In this document: positions 16,207 through 24,133 of the stretch, piece by piece
Position numbering within the stretch: position 1 is the first letter of the stretch
Layout: the number at the start of each line of letters is the position of its first letter
Assembly (NCBI GenBank): GCA_934630855.1
Contig: CAKTWW010000022.1
Coordinates: forward strand, 1-33,361
DNA: 33,361 nucleotides
Reading direction: 5' to 3'
Source: an uncultured Collinsella sp.
Lineage (GTDB): Bacteria > Actinomycetota > Coriobacteriia > Coriobacteriales > Coriobacteriaceae
Program-made: the position numbers and the translations under genes
Notes under the pieces: generated by a model
Seen by the model: only the letters and a program-made list of their open reading frames with translations
Database searches by the model: none
What the model was told of the DNA's origin: nothing

Positions 16207-18633
16207 TTAGGCGTGCCAGATCTCGTCGCGGTACTCGCGAATGGTGCGGTCGCTCGAGAACCAGCCACTGGACGCGGTGTTGAGCAGCGCCTTGCGGTTC
16301 CAGGTCTCCTGGTCGCCGTAGCTGCCCGTGAGCTTCTCCCAGGCGTCAACATAGCTGCGGAAATCGGCCATGACCAGGTCGGGGTCGTTGTTGTTCATGA
16401 GCTCGTTGTAGATGCTCTCGAAGTTGCCCGAAAGGCCCGCAAAGGTGTTGTCCTTGAGCTCGTCCATCACGCGGCCCAGACGCTCGCGGTCGCCGTTGAG
16501 GGTATCCCACGCAAAGTAGCTGTTGGATGCCCAGAGCTGCTCGACCTCGGGAGCGGTCAGGCCAAAGATGGCCTCGTTCTCGCGGCCGGCCAGGTCGGCG
16601 ATCTCGATGTTGGCGCCGTCGAGGGTGCCCAGCGTAATGGCGCCGTTCATCATGAGCTTCATGTTGGACGTGCCCGAGGCCTCCTTGCCGGCGGTGGAGA
16701 TCTGCTCGGAGATCTCGGCGGCGGGGTAAATGAGCTGGGCGTTGCTCACGCGGAAGTTGGGGATAAAGCAGACCTTCATGACCTCGTTGACGCGCGGGTC
16801 GTTGTTGACGACCTCGGCCACAGAGTTAATGAGGCGGATGGTCTCCTTGGCGAAGGTGTAGCTCGAGGCAGCCTTGCCGCTAAAGATGAAGGTCGTCGGC
16901 GTCACGTGGAAGTTGGGATCGGCAATGCGACGGTTGTAGATGTCCATCACCTTCATGATGTTCATGAGCTGGCGCTTGTAGGCGTGGAAGCGCTTCACCT
17001 GAACATCGAAGACAGTGTTAGGGTCGATAACCAGACCGGTCTCGGCCTTAACGTAGGCGGCAAGACGCTCCTTGTTGGCGCGCTTGGAGGCACCCACGGC
17101 CTTCAGGAACTCGGTGTCGTTCTGGAACTCTTTGAGCTTTTCCAGCTCAGAGGCATCCTTGAGCCATCCGTCGCCAATGGCCTCGGTGACGAGCTTGGCG
17201 TAGGTGGGGTTGGCTTCGGCAAAGAAGCGACGGTGCGAGATGCCGTTGGTCTTGTTGTTGAACTTCTCGGGCGTGAGGGCATAGAAATCCTTGAGCACGA
17301 TGTTCTTGATGATGTCGGAGTGGATCTTGGCCACGCCGTTGACGCTGTGGCTGCAGATCACGGACAGGTTGGCCATGCGAATCTCGCCGTCCCACAGGAT
17401 GGCGGTCTGGCGCAGACGCTCCTGCCAGCCCTCCTGCGTGGTGTCGAACGACTCGTGCCAACGACGGCTGATCTCGTCGATGATCTGGTACACGCGGGGG
17501 AGAAGCTTGGAGAACGTGCCGATGGGCCACTTCTCCAGAGCCTCGGGCAGGATGGTGTGGTTGGTGTAGCTCACGACCTGCGTCACGATGTTCCAGGCGT
17601 CGTCCCACTCGAGCTTCTTCTCGTCGATGAGGATGCGCATGAGCTCGGGGCCGCACATGGCGGGGTGCGTGTCGTTGGTGTGGATGGCCACAAACTGCGG
17701 CAGCAGCTCCCAGTTCTCGCCGTGCTCCTTCTCAAAGGTGTCGAGCAGGCTGTAGATACCGGCGGAGACAAACAGGTACTCCTGCTTCAGGCGCAGCAGA
17801 CGGCCGTGCTCGCCGGCGTCGTTGGGGTAGAGGATGGCACTGATGGCCTCGGCCTCGGCGCGCTCGGCGTCGGCCAGGGCATAGTCGCCGCGGTTGAAGG
17901 CCTCCAGATCGAAGTGCTCCTCGACCGGCTCAGCGGCCCAGACGCGCAGCTTGTTGACGGTCTCGCCGGCATAGCCCACGACAGGGATGTCATAGGGAAC
18001 AGCAAGGATGTCCTGCGTGTCCACCGTGCGGTAGAACGTGCGGCCGTCCTCCTCAAAGCCCTCAACATGGCCACCAAACTTGATGGTCACGGCCTTGTCC
18101 TGACGACGGACCTCCCAGGGATAGCCGTGGGTGAGCCACTCGTCGGTGGTCTCGACCTGGCTGCCGTTGACGATCTCCTGCTTAAACAGACCATAACGGT
18201 AGCGCATGCCGTTGCCGTAGCCGGCGATGCCCTCGGCTGCCATGGAATCCAGGAAGCACGCGGCCAGACGGCCCAGGCCGCCGTTGCCCAGAGCCGGATC
18301 GGGCTCCTGGTTCTCGATGACGGACAGGTCGAAGCCCATATCGTCGAGCGCCTCGGCGACCATGTCGCGCACGCCAAAGTTGAGCAGGTAGTTGTCGAGC
18401 AGGCGGCCGATCAAAAACTCGATCGAGAAGTAGTACACGCGCTTTTTGCCCTCGGTGGTCGCGCGGGCGTCACTCTTGGTGGCGACGGTGCGCGCCTTCT
18501 CAGCCACGAGCTTGGCCAGGGCGTTAAAGCGGTCGAGGTCGCTGGCGGCCTCGACGCTCTTGCCGCTGATGCTCATGACGGCATCGCGATAGAGCTCGGT
18601 AAACTCTTGCTTGTTGTCGAAGATCTTATTCAT
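16207..18633 (-). CDS. glgP: Glycogen phosphorylase
   Basis: GT35 PLP-dependent enzyme that releases glucose-1-phosphate from glycogen chain ends. The 808-residue length is normal. Visible signatures are VYYFSIEFLIGRLL, GNGGLGRLAACFLDSMA, VKRFHAYKRQLMN and the PLP-lysine region EASGTSNMKLMMNGA. GAAAGGAACGT directly before the ATG supports the start. It lies 92 bases downstream of glgB; a short stem CGCCCC/GGGGCG (18686-18700) and a GC-rich palindrome sit in that gap. Its presence in the same transcription unit as the synthesis genes implies that control must also act on enzyme activity. Confidence 0.97.
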   Translation of the reverse strand: MNKIFDNKQEFTELYRDAVMSISGKSVEAASDLDRFNALAKLVAEKARTVATKSDARATTEGKKRVYYFSIEFLIGRLLDNYLLNFGVRDMVAEALDDMGFDLSVIENQEPDPALGNGGLGRLAACFLDSMAAEGIAGYGNGMRYRYGLFKQEIVNGSQVETTDEWLTHGYPWEVRRQDKAVTIKFGGHVEGFEEDGRTFYRTVDTQDILAVPYDIPVVGYAGETVNKLRVWAAEPVEEHFDLEAFNRGDYALADAERAEAEAISAILYPNDAGEHGRLLRLKQEYLFVSAGIYSLLDTFEKEHGENWELLPQFVAIHTNDTHPAMCGPELMRILIDEKKLEWDDAWNIVTQVVSYTNHTILPEALEKWPIGTFSKLLPRVYQIIDEISRRWHESFDTTQEGWQERLRQTAILWDGEIRMANLSVICSHSVNGVAKIHSDIIKNIVLKDFYALTPEKFNNKTNGISHRRFFAEANPTYAKLVTEAIGDGWLKDASELEKLKEFQNDTEFLKAVGASKRANKERLAAYVKAETGLVIDPNTVFDVQVKRFHAYKRQLMNIMKVMDIYNRRIADPNFHVTPTTFIFSGKAASSYTFAKETIRLINSVAEVVNNDPRVNEVMKVCFIPNFRVSNAQLIYPAAEISEQISTAGKEASGTSNMKLMMNGAITLGTLDGANIEIADLAGRENEAIFGLTAPEVEQLWASNSYFAWDTLNGDRERLGRVMDELKDNTFAGLSGNFESIYNELMNNNDPDLVMADFRSYVDAWEKLTGSYGDQETWNRKALLNTASSGWFSSDRTIREYRDEIWHA

Positions 18634-18725
18634 ACGTTCCTTTCCCCCGGGGATATCTCCCGGAACGGTTATGACTTACATCCTACGCCCCAGAGGGGCG
18701 GGTGATTACAACGGTAACGGCTTTG

Positions 18726-20948
18726 TTACGCTTCCTTAGCGGTCGACTTAACAGAAGCTGACCTGGCCTTGGTAGTTGCCTTTTTGGCAGCCGGCTTCTT
18801 GGCGGCGGGCTTTGTCGCAGCCTTGGCCTTGGCCGCAGCAGTCTTGGGCTTCACCGAAGACGTGCGCTTGCGCGTGGTCTTCTTGGGAGCCTCAACCACC
18901 GGCGGCTTGTAGCTGCTGGGGCCACGGCGCTTAAGCACCACGCCTGCCAGGCCGGGCACCTTGATCTCGATGGAGTCCATCTGCCCGTTCCACGGGTAGG
19001 GCTCGCTCGAGCAGGTGTAAGGCTCCTCGCCGGCGTATCCGCTGCCACCGAACTCGGGACGGTCGGAATCGAAGATGACCTCCCAGTCGCCCTCGCGCGG
19101 CACGCCCACGCGGAAGCTCTCGTAGCTCGCCGGGTCAAAGTTGATCAGGATCACTAGGTCGTCGTCCACGTCCTCGCCCTGGCGCACAAAGCTCACGATG
19201 GACTGCTTGGAGTTGTCCGCATCGATCCAGGTAAAGCCGTCGTCGGTGTAGCCGCGCTCGTACAGGGCGGGCTCGGCGGTGTACAGGTGGTTGAGCGCCT
19301 TGATAAACGCCTGATGATGCTTGTGGGTCTCGTACTCCTCGGTCAGGAACCACTGGATGGACTCGTAGTAGCGCCACTCGATAAACTGGCCGATCTCGTT
19401 GCCCATAAAGTTGAGCTTGGCACCGGGGTGCGTCATCTGGTAAAAGGCCAGGGTGCGCAGGCCGGCAAACTGGCGCCACCAGTCGCCCGGCATGCGACCG
19501 ATCAGCGAGCATTTGCCGTGCACGACCTCGTCGTGGCTCAACGGACAAATAAAGTTCTCGGTAAAGGCATACATGATGGAGAACGTGAGCAGGCCGTGGT
19601 TGCCGGGGCGCCACGGAAAATCGGTCTGCATGTAGTGCAGGGTGTCGTTCATCCAGCCCATGTCCCACTTGTAGTGGAAGCCCAGGCCGCCGTCTTGCGG
19701 CGGATAGGTTACGAGCGGCCACGCGGTGGACTCCTCGGCCATCATCATCACGTCGGGGTAGTGCGCCTCCACAGCGCAGTTGACCTGACGGATAAACGCG
19801 CTGGCGTCCAGGTCCTCCTCGGTACCGTACTTGTTGAACTTCTTTTGGCCGGGATCGTCGATGCCAAAGTTGAGGTACAGCATGCTGGACACACCGTCCA
19901 TGCGAATGCCGTCCACGTGGAAGTTCTCGAGCCAGTACAGCACGTTGGAGACCAGGAAGGAGCGGACCTCGCCGCGGGCGAAATCGAACTTATGCGTGCC
20001 CCAGTTGGGGTGAATCTCGTGCTCAAACAGCATGTGGCCGTTAAAGGTGGCAAGGCCGTGGGAGTCGGCGCAAAAACCGCCGGGCACCCAGTCCATGATC
20101 ACGCCGATGCCCGCCTCGTGGCACGCATCGACAAAGTGCATGAGCTGCTGCGGGTCGCCGTAGCGCGACGTGGCGGCATAGTAGCCGGTCGTTTGGTAGC
20201 CCCAGGAGCCATCGAAGGGATGCTCCATAAGCGGCATGACCTCGATATGCGTGTAGCCCATGTCGCGTACGTAGTCCACAAGCTCCACCGACAGGTCGTC
20301 GTAGGTGTAGAACTCGCCGCGCTGCGCGGGGAAGGGATCCATGGGGCCGGGGTAGTTGCCGTACTCGTCCGGCTCGCCCTGCGGCGCGTCACCGTGGCGC
20401 TTCCACGAGCCAATATGCACCTCGTAGATGTTAAGGGGCTGCGACATGTGGTTATGGCCGGCGCGACGCTTGAGCCACGCGGCGTCGTTCCACTTATAGC
20501 CTTCGAGGGTCCACAGCACGCTTGCCGTACCCGGAGGGCACTCGGCCTTAAAGGCGTACGGATCGGCCTTGTAGAGTTTTTCGCCCTCGTTGGTCTCGAT
20601 CAGGTACTTATACAGTTGGCCCTGCTCAGCGCCAGGAATAAAGCCTTCCCAGATAGCGCTCGTATGCACGGGCACCAACGGGTTGGCTTCCTCGTCCCAG
20701 TCGTTAAATTCGCCAATGACATGCACGCTCTTTACATCGGGCGCCCAAACGCAAAAACGCCAGCCGCGCGTACGATTCTGCGTGTCGGGGTGCGCGCCCA
20801 TCTTTTCCCAGCTGCGCTCCCACATTCCGATGCCAAACAGATAGACATCGTCCTTAGAGAGCTCCGGTGCGTGCGGAGCCGGCTTGCGGGTTGCGGGCTT
20901 TTTGGTTACTGGCTTTAGCTTTGTATCGCTCACGTTTGATCCCATCAT
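18726..20948 (-). CDS. glgB: 1,4-alpha-glucan branching enzyme with basic N- and C-terminal tails
   Basis: GH13 branching enzyme that forms alpha-1,6 branches. A CBM48-type N-terminal module (RTRGWRFCVWAPDVKSVHVI) precedes the barrel. Motifs are GIRMDGVSSMLYLNF (nucleophile Asp), MMAEESTAWP (acid Glu) and PLSHDEVVHGK. Region I reads DWVPGGF at residues 286-292, where the usual sequence is DWVPxHF, so the conserved His is Gly. About 65 C-terminal residues are Lys/Ala/Thr-rich (KKTTRKRTSSVKPK, KPAAKKPAAKKATTK), like the GlgA tail, and the N-terminus also contains VTKKPATRKPAP. No ribosome site precedes the ATG at 20948; a GTG at 20933 with GGGAT upstream is a possible alternative start. First gene of the glg cluster. 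Confidence 0.94.
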   Translation of the reverse strand: MMGSNVSDTKLKPVTKKPATRKPAPHAPELSKDDVYLFGIGMWERSWEKMGAHPDTQNRTRGWRFCVWAPDVKSVHVIGEFNDWDEEANPLVPVHTSAIWEGFIPGAEQGQLYKYLIETNEGEKLYKADPYAFKAECPPGTASVLWTLEGYKWNDAAWLKRRAGHNHMSQPLNIYEVHIGSWKRHGDAPQGEPDEYGNYPGPMDPFPAQRGEFYTYDDLSVELVDYVRDMGYTHIEVMPLMEHPFDGSWGYQTTGYYAATSRYGDPQQLMHFVDACHEAGIGVIMDWVPGGFCADSHGLATFNGHMLFEHEIHPNWGTHKFDFARGEVRSFLVSNVLYWLENFHVDGIRMDGVSSMLYLNFGIDDPGQKKFNKYGTEEDLDASAFIRQVNCAVEAHYPDVMMMAEESTAWPLVTYPPQDGGLGFHYKWDMGWMNDTLHYMQTDFPWRPGNHGLLTFSIMYAFTENFICPLSHDEVVHGKCSLIGRMPGDWWRQFAGLRTLAFYQMTHPGAKLNFMGNEIGQFIEWRYYESIQWFLTEEYETHKHHQAFIKALNHLYTAEPALYERGYTDDGFTWIDADNSKQSIVSFVRQGEDVDDDLVILINFDPASYESFRVGVPREGDWEVIFDSDRPEFGGSGYAGEEPYTCSSEPYPWNGQMDSIEIKVPGLAGVVLKRRGPSSYKPPVVEAPKKTTRKRTSSVKPKTAAAKAKAATKPAAKKPAAKKATTKARSASVKSTAKEA

Positions 20949-21033
20949 GACGCGGCAGCGTGTTGCCTTGGTGACTAAATGCGAAAGGTCCAGGGCTGCA
21001 CGAATCGAAGGGACGGCGATAGTTCTATGATTC

Positions 21034-21059
21034 GTTCCACCTCGCGTGCTCGGTGGAAC
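21034..21059. promoter_or_regulatory. Inverted repeat in the glgB upstream region
   Basis: GTTCCACC at 21034-21041 and GGTGGAAC at 21052-21059 are perfect 8-bp arms around ten bases, 86 bases upstream of the glgB start. It may be an operator or a 5'-leader stem-loop. No convincing -35/-10 pair was found for glgB in 20949-21170. Confidence 0.4.
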
Positions 21060-21169
21060 TTTCGGCAGAAACTACCATAACACCTGTACATTACTTTTAT
21101 GGAGGAAAGTGGTTTTGCGGTGGCTTTTAATCGGTGAGCGCCATGTTTAGACCACTGGCAGAATTGCGA

Positions 21170-21257
21170 TGGTAAAACTCTTGACAGTTTTACCAATTAG
21201 GGTTTCAAGATTGTTAGTTTGACGTTTGGTAAAACGTTTTTAGCAGGATGTTTACCA
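21170..21257 (+). promoter_or_regulatory. Operator-like palindromes over a TTGACA promoter element
   Basis: TGGTAAAACT at 21170-21179 and AGTTTTACCA at 21186-21195 are perfect 10-bp inverted arms separated by CTTGAC, so a consensus -35 TTGACA (21181-21186) lies in the centre of the palindrome. A second looser pair, TGGTAAAAC (21227-21235) and GTTTACCA (21250-21257), lies just before the HAD gene. The -10 is weak (TCAAGA at 21205-21210). The arrangement suggests a repressor site for the HAD gene, perhaps shared with divergent glgB. The regulator is not in the window. Confidence 0.5.
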
Positions 21258-21279
21258 TTTGACATCGAAAGGTTCATTT

Positions 21280-21969
21280 ATGTTCCAGACCGCCGCCCCC
21301 AATGTCGCTTTTATTTTCGATTGCGACGGCACGTTGGTGAACAGTACCCCCGTTTGGGCCTATGCCCAGCCCGAGTTATTGCGCCGCCACGGTATAGAGG
21401 TGACGGTCGATGACTTCGCTCAGTTTGAGCACCTGTCGCTCGAGGACGAGTGCCAGGCCTACCACGACATGTGGGGCATTTGCGCGAATGGCGGGGAAGT
21501 GTATCGCGAGCTGAGCGAGATCCTGATTGACGGCTACTCCAAGGTACCGCCGCGCGAGGGCCTGCTGGCGTTTTTGGAGCAAGCAAAGTCGGCGGGCATT
21601 GCCATGTGCGTGGCCACATCTACGCCGGCCGATCTGGTTGCGTCGGCACTCGCGGGCGCGGGGCTTGACGCCTATATGGAGTTTATTACCACGACGGGCG
21701 AGGCGGGTCGCTCCAAGCAGTTCCCCGATGTGTACGAGCTGGCGCTGCGCCGCTTGCAGGAGCGCCATGGGCATGCGTTTGATACCGCCTGGGTGTTCGA
21801 GGACGCCGTCTTTGGTCTTATGAGCTCTGGTGCCGCTGGCTTTAAGCGTGTGGGTATTTTTGACCCGCATGGCCGCATGGAGCGCGACGAGGTGCGTGCC
21901 AACTGCGATATCTTTATTGATAGCTATGAGGAGCTAACGCTCAATCGCGTGCTGGCGTTTGAGGGGTAG
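21280..21969 (+). CDS. HAD-superfamily hydrolase (phosphatase/phosphomutase-like)
   Basis: 229-residue haloacid-dehalogenase fold protein. Motif I is FDCDGTLVNS with the nucleophile Asp, motif II is CVATSTPADL, and motif IV is VFEDAVFGLMSSGAAGF. The cap between motifs I and II (residues about 20-85) is alpha-helical, as in the beta-phosphoglucomutase/phosphoglycolate phosphatase subfamily. The ATG at 21280 has GAAAGG seven bases upstream. Substrate cannot be read from sequence; proximity to the divergent glycogen genes makes a sugar phosphate plausible. It is followed nine bases later by thiamine diphosphokinase, so the two are probably cotranscribed. Confidence 0.88.
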   Translation: MFQTAAPNVAFIFDCDGTLVNSTPVWAYAQPELLRRHGIEVTVDDFAQFEHLSLEDECQAYHDMWGICANGGEVYRELSEILIDGYSKVPPREGLLAFLEQAKSAGIAMCVATSTPADLVASALAGAGLDAYMEFITTTGEAGRSKQFPDVYELALRRLQERHGHAFDTAWVFEDAVFGLMSSGAAGFKRVGIFDPHGRMERDEVRANCDIFIDSYEELTLNRVLAFEG

Positions 21970-21978
21970 GCGAGTGCC

Positions 21979-22620
21979 GTGGCTTACAAAGTACTGGTTG
22001 CGTGCGGCTCGCCCGTGGTGGCAAGGGCCGAGTTGCTGCGTCGCCTTGCAGGGGAGTGCGACCGCGTTGTCGCCGTGGACCGCGGGTTGGATGCCCTGCT
22101 GAGCGCCGGGCTGGGATGCGACGTATATGTGGGTGATGCCGACACGGTAAGCGACGCCGGTCGCGTGCTGGTCGATGCCGCTGCAAATTTTGAAGTTGAG
22201 CGCCACGACCCTTACAAGGACTATACCGACTTGGCGTTGGCGCTGGATTCCGTGCGCCGCCGCTGGCCTGGTTCCGAGGTAGTTGCAACCTGCGCCACCG
22301 GAGGCCGACCCGACATGGCGCTGTCCGTGTTGGGGCTTTTGGCGGGCTATGATGACGCCCCCGTCTGGATTGCCGAGGACGATGTGACTGCCCGCATCCT
22401 TCACGCCGGCGAATCGTGGACCATCGAAGGCGCCAACGGCAAGACCTTCTCCATCATCGCCATCGTCCCCAACACCCAGGTCAGCGAACACGGCCTGGAA
22501 TGGGAGCTGGATCACGCCCCAATAGCCCCACTAGCCGACACCGGCATCAGCAACATCGTGCGTTCAACCGCAACGATCACCGTCCACACCGGCACCGCAA
22601 TCGCCTACCTACTCCATTAG
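21979..22620 (+). CDS. thiN: Thiamine diphosphokinase
   Basis: Converts thiamine to thiamine diphosphate using ATP. The 213-residue product shows family signatures: VAVDRGLDALLSAG, VYVGDADTVS, HDPYKDYTDLALAL (conserved KDxTD) and CATGGRPDMAL, with a C-terminal beta-rich domain (WELDHAPIAPLADTGISN). The start is a GTG at 21979, with the GAGGGG at the end of the preceding gene acting as ribosome site; no in-frame ATG exists before the conserved region. The stop codon is immediately joined to a long palindromic repeat that may double as a transcription end. Confidence 0.9.
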   Translation: MAYKVLVACGSPVVARAELLRRLAGECDRVVAVDRGLDALLSAGLGCDVYVGDADTVSDAGRVLVDAAANFEVERHDPYKDYTDLALALDSVRRRWPGSEVVATCATGGRPDMALSVLGLLAGYDDAPVWIAEDDVTARILHAGESWTIEGANGKTFSIIAIVPNTQVSEHGLEWELDHAPIAPLADTGISNIVRSTATITVHTGTAIAYLLH

Positions 22621-22698
22621 GGATTTTTGGGACTGGCCTTAAAATTGCGCCATGGCCGAAGGCCAGGGTGAAATTTTAGGACCTGTCCCAAAAATCCC
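22620..22698. repeat. 79-base palindromic repeat element
   Basis: Outer arms GGGATTTTTGGGAC (22620-22633) and GTCCCAAAAATCCC (22685-22698) are perfect over 14 bp. Inside, CCTTAAAATT pairs with AATTTTAGG with one bulge, and the tip carries TGGCC-GAA-GGCCA. It starts on the last base of the thiN stop codon. It shares GATTTTTGGGAC and flanking bases with the palindrome at 11385-11419, so it is probably a dispersed REP/MITE-like family. There is no T-run. Confidence 0.75.
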
Positions 22699-22725
22699 GT
22701 AAGAAAAACTTCCAACAAAAACCTC

Positions 22726-22754
22726 TTGCATCAAAGAAAGTCTTCCCCTATAGT
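22726..22754 (+). promoter_or_regulatory. Sigma-70-type promoter of tRNA-Ala
   Basis: TTGCAT at 22726-22731 and TATAGT at 22749-22754 are separated by exactly 17 bases. Transcription would start near 22761, about seven bases before the mature tRNA 5' end. Confidence 0.75.
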
Positions 22755-22767
22755 ATCTCCTCGTCAC

Positions 22768-22843
22768 GGGGGCGTAGCTCAGCTGGGAGAGCGCTTGACT
22801 GGCAGTCAAGAGGTCAGGGGTTCGATCCCCCTCGTCTCCACCA
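22768..22843 (+). tRNA. tRNA-Ala (anticodon GGC), CCA encoded
   Basis: Full cloverleaf. Acceptor GGGGGCG pairs with CGTCTCC and includes the G3-U70 pair that identifies alanine tRNAs. The D arm is GCTC-AGCTGGGA-GAGC. The anticodon arm is CTTGA-CTGGCAG-TCAAG with anticodon GGC. The T arm is AGGGG-TTCGATC-CCCCT, the discriminator is A, and CCA is encoded at 22841-22843. It reads GCC/GCU alanine codons, which dominate the high-GC genes here. No second copy of its 3' end was seen downstream to mark an integrated element. Confidence 0.97.
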
Positions 22844-22855
22844 TCGTGAATGCAA

Positions 22856-22880
22856 GGCCACTCAATTGAGTGGCCTTTTT
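22856..22880 (+). terminator. Intrinsic terminator after tRNA-Ala
   Basis: GGCCACTCAATTGAGTGGCC (22856-22875) is a perfect palindrome followed by TTTTT, 12 bases after the encoded CCA. Confidence 0.9.
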
Positions 22881-22989
22881 ATTTCTAAACTCTCAGACTC
22901 CCATCTGGGGATTGACTCTCGTTGTGCGTGTTCGATACCACCACATCGATGTTTACCTCCAAGTGGAAGATTATGTGTCGACGCCCCAT

Positions 22990-23925
22990 TTACTCCAAAA
23001 AGTTCATAACCAGAGAGACCATAGATTCTTTTTCTTCAGGTCTAGACTCGGCTATCATGAGCGCGACGGCTACAAGCGTGCTGTCTGCGATTCGTTTGTC
23101 TAAGCCGCGAAAAAGCAGTCCGTTGCAATCTAGATAGTAGAGAAAGAGGCTGCATCCGATGCGCTTGTTTCCGTCGAGAAATGAATGGTTTTTGATGATG
23201 AGGTACAACAGATTTGCTGCCTTTTCCTGAACGGATTGATAGAGGTCTTGGCCACCAAACGACTGGTTGATTACCGAGATACTGCTGCGGAGGGACTGAT
23301 CTTTTTCTACGCCAAACAGGTCGCTCGTAAATCGGCTGCGCATTTGGGCTATTAATTTCATACAGAGCTCGTATTCGAGTGTGTATATCCCAGTTTGTCC
23401 CTTGGGCCGATCAATGGATTCACGATCGTACTCATCGAGCAGTTTAAAGACATCTATATAGCTCTCAACAATATCGAGTATCTCGCGAGAACCGAGGTCG
23501 TCGGGTAGACGTTCGATAATCTGAGCGACTGTTCCTAGTTGCTCGAGCCTACGTTCGTTTTCAACGTGTCCTTGAATAATAAACTTGTGGAGCACATTGG
23601 TTGCCCAGCGACGGAATTCAATACCGCGTTGGGATTTAACGCGGTATCCAATGGACAATATCATGTCTAAGCTGTAATGATCAGTTTGATATCTTTTACC
23701 GTCAGCAGCAGTTGTCGCAAATTTTGCGACAACTGAATCATCGTCGCTTAATTCCTCCTTTAAAGCGTTATTGATATGCTTGCCGATTGTTTTGACATCC
23801 CTATCAAACAGCGCTGCCATCTCATTTCGGGTCAGCCATACAGTTTCGCTTCCTTTGTCAATTACAACAGGAATCGTGACCTCTCGGTCGTTGGATTCAA
23901 AGAGAACAATCTGATTGCCATTCAT
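22990..23925 (-). CDS. RhuM-family protein fused to a Fic/Doc domain
   Basis: 311-residue accessory protein. Residues about 15-125 match the RhuM-type domain (WLTRNEMAALFDRDVKTIG, YSLDMILSIGYRVKS, GIEFRRWATNVL), which looks like a helix-turn-helix/DNA-associated module. The C-terminal part is a Fido domain with HSFLDGNKR at residues 247-255, the HxFxDGNxR loop of AMP- or phosphate-transferring Fic/Doc enzymes; Lys in place of Gly before Arg is Doc-like. The start at 23925 has GTGGAG seven bases upstream; an in-frame ATG at 23967 is possible. Base composition is AT-richer than neighbours, suggesting transfer. No partner antitoxin gene of usual size is evident. It could be a toxin, phage-defence or virulence-type effector; the role is unknown. 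A LexA-like box lies in its probable promoter. Confidence 0.85.
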   Translation of the reverse strand: MNGNQIVLFESNDREVTIPVVIDKGSETVWLTRNEMAALFDRDVKTIGKHINNALKEELSDDDSVVAKFATTAADGKRYQTDHYSLDMILSIGYRVKSQRGIEFRRWATNVLHKFIIQGHVENERRLEQLGTVAQIIERLPDDLGSREILDIVESYIDVFKLLDEYDRESIDRPKGQTGIYTLEYELCMKLIAQMRSRFTSDLFGVEKDQSLRSSISVINQSFGGQDLYQSVQEKAANLLYLIIKNHSFLDGNKRIGCSLFLYYLDCNGLLFRGLDKRIADSTLVAVALMIAESRPEEKESMVSLVMNFLE

Positions 23926-24027
23926 TTTCGCGCTCCACATCAATCCATTGGGCACATGCATGTCCAATTCGATACTCGATTGTCTGCCGAACTTTATGGG
24001 TGTCGGCCAGCAGGGGCGCGTACCTGC

Positions 24028-24087
24028 CTAAGGGCTCTGAGTGACGGTCGCTGCGAATAAAGCATCCATCTCGCCGATACGTACCAT
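24028..24087 (-). CDS. Possible 19-codon leader ORF upstream of the RhuM-Fic gene
   Basis: Reads MVRIGEMDALFAATVTQSP then TAG. A perfect GGAGG (24098-24094) lies six bases before the ATG. It sits in the roughly 200-base leader between the predicted promoter and the RhuM-Fic start. No family is recognised. It could be a regulatory leader peptide or chance; another frame across 23930-24100 is also open but lacks a start codon. Confidence 0.3.
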   Translation of the reverse strand: MVRIGEMDALFAATVTQSP

Positions 24088-24133
24088 TGGGGGCCTCCGC
24101 ACCGGCTCACGTTGCCCGTATACCATTTACTCT

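Noticed and set aside
16033..18705. 890-codon plus-strand frame opposite glgP
   Set aside because: Antisense of a clear glycogen phosphorylase gene in high-GC DNA; the protein has no recognisable domain.
23930..24110. Open minus-strand frame (containing LGRYAPLLADTHK) upstream of the RhuM-Fic gene
   Set aside because: It has no start codon or ribosome site in frame and no recognisable family; it could be a decayed gene but cannot be supported.
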